Below, in pieces: positions 37,108-46,618 of a stretch of DNA of 64,000 nucleotides. The stretch comes from Candidatus Melainabacteria bacterium RIFCSPLOWO2_02_FULL_35_15 (GTDB lineage: Bacteria > Cyanobacteriota > Vampirovibrionia > 2-02-FULL-35-15). The position numbers and the translations under genes were made by a program. The stretch covers positions 1 through 64,000 of the forward strand of contig MFRN01000041.1 of NCBI GenBank assembly GCA_001784585.1, given 5' to 3'. Under the pieces are notes generated by a model that was not told the DNA's origin, made no database searches, and saw nothing but the letters and a program-made list of their open reading frames with translations. The first letter of the stretch is position 1. Every line of letters starts with the position of its first letter.

Positions 37108-38436
37108 ATGGCAGTCTCATTTTTAAATTTATTAGACAAATTCAGACCTCATAGGATCTATAAACCATCTCCATTCCTTGGTATAGCTCAATTTTTAGTT
37201 CTTGCTTTTTTCTGGTTTTTGATTATTTATGGAGCCACTGCAATTACCACAATTTTGTTTGCTAAATTTATCCCGGAGACCCTGTATAACTTAAAACTTT
37301 TTGCACTTGCTGATGTGATTTACTATCTTGCTCCTTTAATTGCAGTTATGGTTCTTATTCCTGCAAACGCTACCTTTCTGGTTTTGAATGAAAGAAAAAT
37401 CCTAGCCTTGCTCACAGTCAGACTCGGACCAAACCGTGTCGGACCAAATGGTTTTTTACAGACTATTGCAGATGCAATAAAGCTTTTATTTAAAGAAGAT
37501 GTTACTCCAAAAGGTGCTGACAGACTGCTTTTCACTTTGGCACCGGTAATATTTTTTGCACCGAGCGTTATTGCATTTATTCCGATTTTAGCTTGTGCAA
37601 CCGGTAATATTGGTCCATTTATCTCATGTGATTTATCGATTGGACTGCTTTTTATTCTGGCTATTTCATCAATCCCTGTGTTAGGACTTGTTCTTGGCGG
37701 CTGGGCCAGCAATAATAAATATTCTTTAATAGGCGGTTTACGCAGTGCGGCACAATCAATCAGCTATGAAATCCCGATGGTTTTAACCATTATTAGCATG
37801 ATTGTTCTGACTGGTTCAATTAATTTAAATGAAATCGCAAATAACCAGTCCGGAGGGATTTTAAACTGGAACTTATTTGCTTTTGGAAATATGCCATTAA
37901 TTTTAAATTTATTTCCTCCCGGGGAAAATTCATTAATTGGTTTATATGGACTTGTACTTTTAATAACCTGTTTCATTTTATTTTTTATGTATCTTATTTC
38001 TGCATGCGCTGAAGTAAACAGAATTCCATTTGACCTTCCGGAAGCTGAAAGCGAGCTGGTTTCAGGATATAATACTGAGTTTACCGGAATGAAATTTGCA
38101 CTTTTTTTCTTAGCTGAATATACTGCACTTTTTATAATCTGCTGTCTGGCTTCAATTCTGTTTCTGGGCGGGGGACATCTTCCTGTATCACTTGGATTTG
38201 AAAATAAAATAATGGAATCTCTTTCTAATACACGATTTGGAGATTTGAGCTGGCTTTTACCATCGATAGTGCTGATGTTAAAAGCATATGTTTTAATTTT
38301 TGTGTCTGTCTGGGTAAGAGCTACATTGCCCAGATTACGCTATGATCAGCTTATGACTTTCAGCTGGAAGTTTTTAATCCCGCTTTCTTTGATAAATATT
38401 TTTGTAGTAGCTGTTTTAGTAAGCATAAAAATATGA
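37108..38436 (+). CDS. nuoH: NADH-quinone oxidoreductase subunit H
   Basis: Membrane subunit of Complex I lining the quinone site (cyanobacterial name NdhA). The 442-residue protein has about eight to nine helices and the family signatures VLNERKILALLTVRLGPNRVG near residue 97, GGLRSAAQSISYEIPM near 210 and EVNRIPFDLPEAESELVSGYN near 305. The N-terminal ~50 residues exceed many bacterial versions. It overlaps nuoI by 4 bp. A 12-bp perfect palindrome (37085-37096) lies just upstream. Confidence 0.95.
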   Translation: MAVSFLNLLDKFRPHRIYKPSPFLGIAQFLVLAFFWFLIIYGATAITTILFAKFIPETLYNLKLFALADVIYYLAPLIAVMVLIPANATFLVLNERKILALLTVRLGPNRVGPNGFLQTIADAIKLLFKEDVTPKGADRLLFTLAPVIFFAPSVIAFIPILACATGNIGPFISCDLSIGLLFILAISSIPVLGLVLGGWASNNKYSLIGGLRSAAQSISYEIPMVLTIISMIVLTGSINLNEIANNQSGGILNWNLFAFGNMPLILNLFPPGENSLIGLYGLVLLITCFILFFMYLISACAEVNRIPFDLPEAESELVSGYNTEFTGMKFALFFLAEYTALFIICCLASILFLGGGHLPVSLGFENKIMESLSNTRFGDLSWLLPSIVLMLKAYVLIFVSVWVRATLPRLRYDQLMTFSWKFLIPLSLINIFVVAVLVSIKI

Positions 38437-38975
38437 TAACCGTTTTAAAAAAGACAATTGAAGGAATCTATAACATTACAATAGGTATGCTTACTGTATT
38501 AAAACATATTGGCAGGAGGCCAATCACATCGTCATATCCTGAGGTAGTCCCGGAATTGTATCCAAACACAAGACACAGACTGGCTTTAACAGTAAATCCG
38601 GATACAGGTGAGCATCTGTGCATTGCCTGTAAACAATGTGAAAGAATTTGCCCTGACACTTGCATAACAGTTATAGGTGATCCTGAAAAAAAGGGTGTTA
38701 TAAAAGATTTTTACCTGGATCACGGGCTTTGCATGTTCTGTGGACTGTGTACTGAAGTTTGTCCTACAAACTGTATTATTAACACAGTTGATTTTGAAAT
38801 GAGTGAGTATACAAGAGAAGATTTAATTTATGACATTGACAGGTTAACTCTTACACAGGAACAATCCGGATTTTATTTTGATTTTAAAGGAATGCCAAAA
38901 CCAAAGCCCAAGCCAGCTAAAGTACCTGCAGCAAAGCCACTAGCCGCAACTTCGGGGGAGAAAGGAACAGCATAA
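38433..38975 (+). CDS. nuoI: NADH-quinone oxidoreductase subunit I
   Basis: Peripheral arm ferredoxin subunit carrying two [4Fe-4S] clusters: CIACKQCERICPDTCI near residue 64 and CMFCGLCTEVCPTNCI near 100. The 180-residue protein ends in a Pro/Lys/Ala-rich tail of ~30 residues (KPKPKPAKVPAAKPLAA) not needed for the fold. Its start overlaps the nuoH stop, and its stop overlaps the nuoJ start, so the four genes are translationally coupled. Confidence 0.95.
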   Translation: MITVLKKTIEGIYNITIGMLTVLKHIGRRPITSSYPEVVPELYPNTRHRLALTVNPDTGEHLCIACKQCERICPDTCITVIGDPEKKGVIKDFYLDHGLCMFCGLCTEVCPTNCIINTVDFEMSEYTREDLIYDIDRLTLTQEQSGFYFDFKGMPKPKPKPAKVPAAKPLAATSGEKGTA

Positions 38976-39499
38976 TGGAAGTTTTAAAACCAATATTCAG
39001 CGATCCGGCATTTTTTGGACTTAGCCTGTTAGCAATACTTGGTGCATTTGGTGTAGTAATTGAAAAAAATATTGTAAGAGCCGGTTTTTCACTTGTAATT
39101 TGTTTTGGTGCAGTTGCCGGTACATACTTTGCTCTTAGAGCACCGTTTGTAGGAGCATCACAGATTTTAATTTATGCAGTAGGAATTACACTTATAGTTG
39201 TTTTTGCACTTATGCTGACAAGCCAGAAACATGATCTGCCAAAACTAAAAGGTGAACCCACAAGAAACCTTATTAATGCAGTAATATCCACAGGTATCTT
39301 TGTTGTTTTTTCATATGCACTTACTGGAAACAAATGGTTTCCAGGCGAAATAATAAACTGTCCAAGAAACACTGAAGTAATAGGCTTAAAGCTGCTTGGT
39401 TACTATGCTCTGCCATTTGAACTAGTTTCAGTTTTATTACTTGCAGCTTTAATCGGTGCAATAGTTATTGCAAAACGCGATAAGAAAGAGGGAGGATAA
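38975..39499 (+). CDS. nuoJ: NADH-quinone oxidoreductase subunit J
   Basis: Membrane subunit of Complex I (cyanobacterial NdhG). The 174-residue protein has five hydrophobic helices; the third, with [16 protein letters not shown], is the pi-bulge helix region of the family. The stop and start codons overlap those of nuoI and nuoK by one base each. Confidence 0.92.
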   Translation: MEVLKPIFSDPAFFGLSLLAILGAFGVVIEKNIVRAGFSLVICFGAVAGTYFALRAPFVGASQILIYAVGITLIVVFALMLTSQKHDLPKLKGEPTRNLINAVISTGIFVVFSYALTGNKWFPGEIINCPRNTEVIGLKLLGYYALPFELVSVLLLAALIGAIVIAKRDKKEGG

Positions 39500-39882
39500 T
39501 GGGAAAATCTATTTTAAAAGTATTTGTAATTGGTACCCTGTTAGGATATTTTCTTTATCTTTCAGTAAATTTAACTTCTGCTCTGGAGAGATATATTATA
39601 CTTTCAACTGCATTATTCAGCATTGGCATTTATGGATTAATTGCTTCAAGAAATGTAATTAGAATATTAATGTCCATTGAACTTTTATTAAATGCAGTAA
39701 ATATAAACCTCGTGGCATTTTCCAGCTATATAGATCCGCTTGAAATTAAAGGACAGATATTTGCACTTTTTGTCATGGCCATTGCAGCAGCAGAAGCTGC
39801 TATTGCACTTGCCATTATCCTGGCGATTTACAGAAACATGTCATCGGTAGATATGGAAGATTTTGCTAGTTTGAAGTGGTAG
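39499..39882 (+). CDS. nuoK: NADH-quinone oxidoreductase subunit K
   Basis: Antiporter-like small membrane subunit (cyanobacterial NdhE). Its 127 residues contain an extra N-terminal hydrophobic segment and then the three family helices, with the conserved glutamates in [17 protein letters not shown] and [14 protein letters not shown]. No nuoL, nuoM or nuoN follows; the next gene is on the opposite strand and overlaps the stop by 17 bp. The stand-alone H-I-J-K order equals cyanobacterial ndhA-I-G-E. Confidence 0.94.
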   Translation: MGKSILKVFVIGTLLGYFLYLSVNLTSALERYIILSTALFSIGIYGLIASRNVIRILMSIELLLNAVNINLVAFSSYIDPLEIKGQIFALFVMAIAAAEAAIALAIILAIYRNMSSVDMEDFASLKW

Positions 39883-41035
39883 CAATAGCTGCCTTTCTCT
39901 TCTTTTCAGTATCAGCTTTTAAATCATCTAAATTTAAGTCAAAAGATTTTGTTAAATCTTCAGTGAATTGTTCAATACTTTTATCTGCTGGTCTAAACAT
40001 TCCAGCTACAATATTTTTCACAAGAAAATTTCTTGCATAATCAAATAGTCCATCAGCACCTTTTAAAATATCCACAAACCAGTCTTCTTTATGTCCTCTG
40101 TAATTTGGAGCTCTTTTATCCGGAAAACTTTCATCATATCTGTCTTTGGTTGACCTTCTGCGATGCAGTGTTAAAAGTCTTTCTAAACCTTTCATAGGAG
40201 CTTCCCCAAGAGCTCCAGCTACAGATTTTGGAATATATCTTCCAAGCCACAGTGTCGATAGACATCCGCTAATTGCAGATGGAATATTTCCTGGAATAGC
40301 TCTTTCATTTATAACATTTGCAAGTGCTCTTGCCAGCACTTTTTTACTAAACTTATTTTCTCCATCACTGAATTCTCTCTTATAGTCTATGCAATATCTC
40401 ATGGTTTGGGATGTCAAGTGTGCAATCTGTTCAAATACAGTGTATCCGGCAGTTTTAAAAAAGCTTACATACCATGGATCTTCATAGTTCAGATTCATCC
40501 CGGGAATATTTTCTTCTTCTGCATCTTTTAGGGCATATGCACCACCTGCAAACAAACATGCATTAATAATTCCAAAAGTAAAAAAGTTTACATCTTTTTC
40601 TTCAGGATCCAAACCTACAGTCTTTAATCCAAAATCAATTGGACGCTTTATATAGGCTTTAAAAAAGTTTTGTATAAAGTGAGGATTTTTGCTGCCATTA
40701 GCTGCTCTGCCTGGTGTACTATTCTTACTATCATCTGAAGCAGAGAACCAGTGTATTAATGCTCCTATCATTTCCCCTGGAAAGTTTGCTATCTGTTCTG
40801 GAACAGCCGGAGCAAATATTCTCATTGTTTTTACAAACAAGGATCCGACTATTGTCTTCCAGAAAACTTCAGGACCTTCATCTGTCAGGCATTGCCTTGC
40901 TAGGTGGACTTTATTTGCAGATTCATCCTCAAGAGCAGCAACAGCAGCTTTAGGAAATGTGCTTCCCATAGAATCAAGCATGGCAGTCACACCTGTTCTA
41001 AAAAGGCTTCCAATACCAATAGAAGATAAACTCAT
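39866..41035 (-). CDS. Hypothetical protein, 389 residues
   Basis: No family recognised. It has no classical signal peptide; one moderately hydrophobic segment ([21 protein letters not shown], around residue 150, shortened here) may insert in or touch membranes. Several amphipathic helical stretches and an Arg-rich patch ([10 protein letters not shown]) near residue 290 are visible. It is convergent with nuoK, overlapping it slightly, and is followed upstream by a 228-bp AT-rich gap without a gene. Similar-sized unknowns sit at 46.6-50.7 kb. Confidence 0.6.
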   Translation of the reverse strand: MSLSSIGIGSLFRTGVTAMLDSMGSTFPKAAVAALEDESANKVHLARQCLTDEGPEVFWKTIVGSLFVKTMRIFAPAVPEQIANFPGEMIGALIHWFSASDDSKNSTPGRAANGSKNPHFIQNFFKAYIKRPIDFGLKTVGLDPEEKDVNFFTFGIINACLFAGGAYALKDAEEENIPGMNLNYEDPWYVSFFKTAGYTVFEQIAHLTSQTMRYCIDYKREFSDGENKFSKKVLARALANVINERAIPGNIPSAISGCLSTLWLGRYIPKSVAGALGEAPMKGLERLLTLHRRRSTKDRYDESFPDKRAPNYRGHKEDWFVDILKGADGLFDYARNFLVKNIVAGMFRPADKSIEQFTEDLTKSFDLNLDDLKADTEKKRKAAIATTSN

Positions 41036-41263
41036 TTAGTTCCTTTTATGTTTTCCTAAAATAAAAACCTCGCTAACAAACACATCAACTATAATTTGTA
41101 GAATCTTATAGTTAAGTATTTATTAACTTGGTAACTTAATCTTAGCAATACAGACATCTCCTTAATCAAGACTAAGTCTTAACTTTATTTTATTTTTGCC
41201 CAACAAAGACAAACTCTTGACTTTAAGATTAAGAAATTGAATTATAAAAAAAATATAAAGAAG

Positions 41264-41593
41264 TTATGCTTGGCCTGGAAACATGGATTGTAGTTTCATA
41301 GCCAGACCCATATCGCCAGCTACTCTTAGCTTTCCCATCATAAAGGCCATCTGACTGTTTAATTTCCCTTTTTGAATAGCAAGCCAGTCCTGGTCTGAAA
41401 TTGAAATTGTAACTGATGGACTACCTGCTACACCAGATTTTAATTCACACTTTCCATTACTTATATCTAAAGTCCATTTCCCGCCACCACTACCAGAAAT
41501 ATCAAAAACATAAGTAGCATTTAAATTCCCGGCAACTTCAGCTTTAAAAGATTGATACATTTTTTTCAATGATTCTTCACAAGTTTCTGTCAT
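41264..41593 (-). CDS. SCP2 sterol-carrier-domain protein
   Basis: A 109-residue single-domain protein. The pattern GKWTLDISNGKCELKSG followed by PSVTISISDQDWLAIQKGKL and MGKLRVAGDMGLAMKLQSMF is the SCP2 lipid-binding fold. It may bind fatty acyl-CoA or other lipids in the cytoplasm, which fits the beta-oxidation genes elsewhere in the window, but no direct link is visible. It stands alone between two gene-poor gaps. Confidence 0.85.
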   Translation of the reverse strand: MTETCEESLKKMYQSFKAEVAGNLNATYVFDISGSGGGKWTLDISNGKCELKSGVAGSPSVTISISDQDWLAIQKGKLNSQMAFMMGKLRVAGDMGLAMKLQSMFPGQA

Positions 41594-41893
41594 GCTTTTA
41601 AACTCCTATTTCTGAATTTCTATTTACCCACTTCGTAAACTTACAATTAAATTATCATAACTAAGATAACAAGTCTTGTCATAAATTTACACCAAATAGC
41701 TTCATTTTGAATAAAAAAAATCAATTTATTCTTTAATGGTTAATTTTGTTTAAGTACAGAAGTGCTCTTTGGTTGATTAAAGATAAACATTAGTTTTAAA
41801 TTTGAGAAACTACATTTAAAGATTATACGTCGGGGGAATAAATACTCAATGTGGATCTTTTTAATTTGCAAAGAACATATAAATACAAAAACC

Positions 41894-42463
41894 ATGAATA
41901 AAAATTCAAAATTAATAAAAATTATTGCATTCTTGTTTATATTAACTTCAATATTTCCCGCCGGTACCACAAATAAAAATTATGCACATGCAATTAATAC
42001 AGTACAAATAAGCACTCCAATTAATTTTTGTGGTGAAAAGCTGGATTACACTTTTAAAGTATCAGACAAATTAATAGGAAGCGGAATAATAGATCTTACT
42101 CTGAAGAAAAATAAAATTAAAGGAATTGCTACCGGTCTTGGCATGGCATGTCAGTGTAATGTAGATTTTAATACAAATATTGACGGTATTATAAATAAAA
42201 AAACCGGAAATATAAATGTAAATGTCTGTGGAACAGGAAACCCTATTGGAATACTAATTCCCGGAAAGATTACTTTTAACGGTCCCTTAAAAGGATATAT
42301 AAAGAATAAAATTCTTACCCTGAAGGGCAAAGTAAACATAAAAGGTAAATTAGCAAGCCTCGGTGGATTTAAAAACAAAGAGGATATCCTTATAGAGATT
42401 CAGGGAGCCTCACTGGCAAATATCTTTAAAAAACAATTACATGAGAAATTAGCAGCTTTATAA
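41894..42463 (+). CDS. Exported beta-rich protein of unknown function
   Basis: From the ATG at 41894 the 189-residue protein has a signal peptide (Lys-rich start, hydrophobic residues ~8-20, ending YAHA). The mature chain looks like an all-beta lipid-binding or DUF3108-like barrel (INFCGEKLDYTFKVSDKLIG, then repeated Lys/Gly/Ile strands) with four cysteines. An ATG at 41849 would add 15 residues. The ~300 bp upstream (41594-41893) is AT-rich with nothing I can identify. Confidence 0.55.
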   Translation: MNKNSKLIKIIAFLFILTSIFPAGTTNKNYAHAINTVQISTPINFCGEKLDYTFKVSDKLIGSGIIDLTLKKNKIKGIATGLGMACQCNVDFNTNIDGIINKKTGNINVNVCGTGNPIGILIPGKITFNGPLKGYIKNKILTLKGKVNIKGKLASLGGFKNKEDILIEIQGASLANIFKKQLHEKLAAL

Positions 42464-42618
42464 TGCATTATCTTAAATTAACTAAAAAACACTATTAATA
42501 CTGCACTCTATTGTCTTTACGAACGATTAAAATATATCCTTTCAGGGTCTATAAAACCTAAAGATAGGCACAACTCTTCTTCATTGTTACTATTAAAGTA
42601 AAAGGAAGTCCAAAATTT

Positions 42619-45258
42619 ATGTTTGAGCGATTTACAGAAAAAGCAATAAAAGTAATCATGCTGGCCCAGGAAGAAGCAAGAAGACTTGGACATAATTTTG
42701 TCGGCACAGAGCAAATTTTACTTGGCTTAATTGGTGAGGGCACAGGAATTGCTGCTAAAACCTTAAAGTCAATGGGTGTAAATTTAAAAGATGCCAGAAT
42801 TGAAGTAGAAAAAATTATAGGGCGTGGCAGTGGTTTTGTAGCAGTTGAAATTCCATTTACCCCGAGAGCAAAAAGAGTACTTGAACTTTCATGGGAAGAA
42901 GCCAGACAGCTTGGACATAACTACATAGGAACAGAGCATCTTTTGCTTGGATTGATTCGTGAAGGTGAAGGTGTGGCTGCAAGGGTACTGGAAAATCTCG
43001 GGGTTGACCTTACAAAAGTCCGACAACATATTATCAGGCTTCTTGGTGAGACAGGTGCTACTGGTGCACAGGCAGGAGGTACAGGTACCGGAAGATCTAA
43101 AACACCAACCCTGGATGAATTTGGAATTAATTTAACACAAGCTGCAACTGAGAGCAGACTTGATCCTGTAGTAGGGCGTGAAAAAGAAATTGAAAGAGTT
43201 ATTCAAATATTGGGAAGAAGAACAAAAAATAATCCTGTTTTAATTGGTGAGCCGGGTGTCGGGAAAACTGCAATCGCAGAAGGGCTTGCTCAAAAAATTT
43301 CAGCTGGTGAAATACCGGAGATTTTACAGGAGAAAAGAATTGTTCAGCTTGACATCGGACTTTTAGTAGCCGGTACAAAGTATCGCGGAGAATTTGAGGA
43401 AAGATTAAAAAAAATTATGGATGAAATCCGTGGTGCCGGAAATGTAATTATTGTCATAGATGAATTACATACACTTATTGGTGCCGGTGCTGCTGAAGGT
43501 GCTATTGATGCTGCAAATATTTTAAAACCCGCTCTGTCGCGAGGTGAATTACAGTGTATTGGCGCTACTACACTGGATGAATACAGAAAACATATTGAAA
43601 GAGATGCAGCCCTTGAGCGCAGATTTCAGCCGGTAATGATAGATGCACCGTCAGTAGAAGAATCTATCGAGATATTACGTGGCTTAAGATTAAAATATGA
43701 AGAACATCATAAATTGCTAATTTCAGATGCAGCACTTATTGCAGCAGCTATATTATCTGACAGATACATTAGTGACAGATTTTTACCGGATAAAGCAATT
43801 GACTTAATTGATGAAGCCAGCTCACGTGTCAGATTACAGGCTAGCTCGCTTCCGCCGGAAGGAAAAGAACTGGAGAAGGAACTTAGAGCAATAAGCAGGC
43901 AAAAAGAACAATCAATTCGCTCCCAGGAGTTTGAAAAAGCAAGTCAGCTTAGAGATAAAGAAGCAGAATTAAAAGATCAAATTAAAGATATCCAGGTAAA
44001 ATGGAAAGAAACCCAGGATAAAAATAAGCCTGTTGTCACAGATGTAGAAATTGCCCATATAGTAAGCTCATGGACAGGAATTCCTGTAGGGGATCTTACA
44101 CAGGGTGAAACTGAAAGACTTCAAAAACTTGAACATATTTTACATGAGAGGGTAATTGGTCAGGATGTAGCAGTTACTGCAGTTGCAAGAGCTATTAAAC
44201 GTGCACGCGTGGGACTTAAAAATCCACAAAAGCCAATCGGCACATTTATGTTCTCAGGTCCTACAGGGGTAGGTAAAACAGAGCTTGCCAAAGCACTTGC
44301 AGTTTTCTTTTTTGGCGCTGAAGAAAACATTATCAGGGTTGACATGTCAGAGTATATGGAAAAACATACTGTCAGCAAATTAATCGGTTCACCACCAGGC
44401 TATGTAGGATATGGCGAAGGTGGTCAGCTTACTGAAGCAGTTCGCAGAAGACCATATAGTGTAGTTTTATTTGATGAAATTGAAAAAGCACATCCGGATG
44501 TATTTAATATACTCTTACAGATGCTGGATGATGGTCGTCTAACTGACTCTAAAGGGCGAGTAGTTAATTTTAAAAATACAATTATAATTATGACCAGTAA
44601 CGTAGGTGCAAGAAACATAGAATCCTTACAACCACTGGGTTTTACGACTGAACTGTCTCAGGATCCAGAATCAATATATAAACGAATTAAATCAACTGTT
44701 ACAGATGAAATGAAAAAGACATTCAGGCCTGAGTTTTTAAACAGATTAGATGATGTAATTATCTTCAAACATCTTACAAAAGAAGAATTACATAAGATTC
44801 TGGATTTAATGGTAAAAGAATTAGGAAAACGTGTCAGTGAAAAGAATATGGATCTGGAACTTTCGTCTGATGTAAAAGATAAACTTGTTAAAGACGGTTA
44901 CAGTCAGGCTTATGGAGCACGTCCCATGAGAAGAACACTTCAAAAATTAATTGAAGATGCACTTGCCGAAGAAATTCTTGCCGGGAAATTTAAAGAAGGT
45001 GACAAAATAAGGGCAACTGCAGTACCAAAAGATCAGGTACCCGAAGGAACAGCAATATTTAAAGATGATGCTTCCATTACTTCTGCAATGACCGGAAGTA
45101 AAGTTAAGAAGGAAGATGATGGCCTTGTAATTATCTTTGAAAAATGCGGTACTGTTGAAATTAAAAATAAATATGAAAAAAAAGACGACATTCCACCTAA
45201 AATAGAAATCCCTAAAAAGGAAGAGCCACCTAAAGAGACAGCTAAAGCTGGGTCATGA
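42619..45258 (+). CDS. clpC: ATP-dependent Clp protease ATPase subunit ClpC
   Basis: AAA+ unfoldase that feeds ClpP. The 879-residue protein has two N-terminal Clp repeats (about 1-145), AAA-1 with Walker A GEPGVGKT at 210-217, a UVR-type coiled-coil middle domain (about 418-455) characteristic of ClpC rather than ClpA or ClpB, and AAA-2 with Walker A GPTGVGKT at 547-554. The C-terminal ~60 residues are a Lys/Glu/Pro-rich extension ending KETAKAGS. That terminal coding sequence is duplicated downstream of the next gene. AAGGAAG precedes the ATG. Confidence 0.96.
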   Translation: MFERFTEKAIKVIMLAQEEARRLGHNFVGTEQILLGLIGEGTGIAAKTLKSMGVNLKDARIEVEKIIGRGSGFVAVEIPFTPRAKRVLELSWEEARQLGHNYIGTEHLLLGLIREGEGVAARVLENLGVDLTKVRQHIIRLLGETGATGAQAGGTGTGRSKTPTLDEFGINLTQAATESRLDPVVGREKEIERVIQILGRRTKNNPVLIGEPGVGKTAIAEGLAQKISAGEIPEILQEKRIVQLDIGLLVAGTKYRGEFEERLKKIMDEIRGAGNVIIVIDELHTLIGAGAAEGAIDAANILKPALSRGELQCIGATTLDEYRKHIERDAALERRFQPVMIDAPSVEESIEILRGLRLKYEEHHKLLISDAALIAAAILSDRYISDRFLPDKAIDLIDEASSRVRLQASSLPPEGKELEKELRAISRQKEQSIRSQEFEKASQLRDKEAELKDQIKDIQVKWKETQDKNKPVVTDVEIAHIVSSWTGIPVGDLTQGETERLQKLEHILHERVIGQDVAVTAVARAIKRARVGLKNPQKPIGTFMFSGPTGVGKTELAKALAVFFFGAEENIIRVDMSEYMEKHTVSKLIGSPPGYVGYGEGGQLTEAVRRRPYSVVLFDEIEKAHPDVFNILLQMLDDGRLTDSKGRVVNFKNTIIIMTSNVGARNIESLQPLGFTTELSQDPESIYKRIKSTVTDEMKKTFRPEFLNRLDDVIIFKHLTKEELHKILDLMVKELGKRVSEKNMDLELSSDVKDKLVKDGYSQAYGARPMRRTLQKLIEDALAEEILAGKFKEGDKIRATAVPKDQVPEGTAIFKDDASITSAMTGSKVKKEDDGLVIIFEKCGTVEIKNKYEKKDDIPPKIEIPKKEEPPKETAKAGS
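45241..45254 (+). repeat. Left copy of clpC-tail direct repeat
   Basis: GCTAAAGCTGGGTC encodes the last residues of ClpC (AKAGS). An identical 14-mer at 46530-46543 lies just beyond the AAA+/DUF4143 gene. The similarity extends imperfectly on both sides, with GCCTTAA following each copy at 11-13 nt. Confidence 0.7.
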
Positions 45259-45322
45259 GAATTAAGCCTTAAATCACATATAATTATAGACCCGGTTGAC
45301 AAACCATCCAAATTCGGCGAAA

Positions 45323-46516
45323 ATGGAGTGTATGCAATACATTCGTCGCTTGCTAGAAGATGAAATAAAAAAGACAATAAAACGTCAGAAGAGTATATTA
45401 CTTTTAGGACCCAGACAAACAGGAAAGTCTACACTCATTAAACGCCTGGAATCAAATTTGTTCATATCACTTACAGATCCAAAGACAAGACAACGATATG
45501 AAAAGAATCCAGAACTTCTCGATGGCGAGATTAAAACCTTTACAGCTACTAAAAAAATAAAACTTCCTCTTATTGTAATCGATGAAGTACAAAAAGTTCC
45601 GGTTTTACTTGATGTAGCTCAAGAGATTATTGATAACCATGAGGGAATTTTTATATTTACTGGATCCTCAGCCAGAAAACTAAGAAGAGAAAGCAATGTA
45701 AATCTTTTGCCAGGCAGAGTTATTTCACTCAGATTAGATCCTTTGATAATAAGTGAGATAAAATCAAAAGAATTACTAGATATTTTAATGTATGGTTCAT
45801 TACCAGGCATTGTAAATCTTCCTCAGTCAAAGTTAAAAGAAGAAGAACTGGAATCTTATGTGACGACTTATCTGGAAGAAGAAGTACGTTCAGAAGCAAT
45901 TGTTAGAAACTTAGGACCTTTTGGCAGATTTTTAGAGCTTGCTGCTTCTGAATCAGGCAGTATTATAAATCTAAGAAAACTTTCACAGGAAATAGGTGTT
46001 TCACATACTACGATTGCTTCTTATTTCCAGATTCTTGAAGATTGTTTAATTATTGAAAGAATAGAACCCATAACTAAAAGTAAAACTAGAAAAAAATTAA
46101 CAAAGGCAGAAAAATATTTATTTTTTGATCTGGGTGTAAGAAGGGTAGCAGCTAGAGAAGGAATACAACAGCCGCGAGAAAGACTCGGTATGCTTTTTGA
46201 GCAGTTTATTGGACTTGAGTTAATCCGATGTTCCAGAATGAAAAGTAGAAAGTTTAAGCTAAGGTTTTGGAGGGATCCAGATGGGCCAGAAGTAGACTGG
46301 ATTATTGATAATGGTGATTCTTATGTTCCTATAGAAACAAAATGGACAGACTCTCCCACAAAGAGTGATATTAAACATTTAAAAGTATTTTTAGACGAAT
46401 ATAAAAACTCAAAAGCTGGTTATTTAATTTGCCAAACTCCAAGAAAAGTAATGCTGGATAAAAATATATTCGCCATGCCTTGGCAGGATGCTAACAGTCT
46501 CATTACAAGTGAGTAA
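45323..46516 (+). CDS. AAA+ ATPase with DUF4143 domain
   Basis: A ~397-residue protein of the AAA_14/DUF4143 family: Walker A GPRQTGKST at residues 29-37, Walker B PLIVIDEVQKVP near 83, a winged-helix-like segment (LRKLSQEIGVSHTTIASYFQ) and a C-terminal nuclease-like motif (EVDWIIDNGDSYVPIETKW). Members are patchily distributed and often move horizontally; their function is not settled. A TATAAT box at 45279-45284 suggests its own promoter. The gene sits between two copies of the clpC tail. The start is uncertain (ATG 45323 or 45332, or TTG 45296). Confidence 0.88.
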   Translation: MECMQYIRRLLEDEIKKTIKRQKSILLLGPRQTGKSTLIKRLESNLFISLTDPKTRQRYEKNPELLDGEIKTFTATKKIKLPLIVIDEVQKVPVLLDVAQEIIDNHEGIFIFTGSSARKLRRESNVNLLPGRVISLRLDPLIISEIKSKELLDILMYGSLPGIVNLPQSKLKEEELESYVTTYLEEEVRSEAIVRNLGPFGRFLELAASESGSIINLRKLSQEIGVSHTTIASYFQILEDCLIIERIEPITKSKTRKKLTKAEKYLFFDLGVRRVAAREGIQQPRERLGMLFEQFIGLELIRCSRMKSRKFKLRFWRDPDGPEVDWIIDNGDSYVPIETKWTDSPTKSDIKHLKVFLDEYKNSKAGYLICQTPRKVMLDKNIFAMPWQDANSLITSE

Positions 46517-46529
46517 TTCAAAGGAACCG

Positions 46530-46543
46530 GCTAAAGCTGGGTC
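46530..46543 (+). repeat. Right copy of clpC-tail direct repeat
   Basis: Identical to 45241-45254. In frame it reads SKEPAKAGS and then TAA (46518-46547), a near-duplicate of the ClpC C-terminus, so it looks like the displaced original 3' end of clpC. Confidence 0.7.
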
Positions 46544-46618
46544 TTAATCTTTCTTGCCTTAATCCAGCATTCCATGCTATAAGTTTTATAATTCTTATAC
46601 TTAATCCACAAAAAATTT

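Noticed and set aside
45296-45322. TTG at 45296 as start of the AAA+ gene, or its TTGACA as a -35 box
   Set aside because: No suitable -10 lies 16-18 bp downstream, and the extra 9 residues are not part of the family fold; a TATAAT at 45279 is a better promoter candidate.
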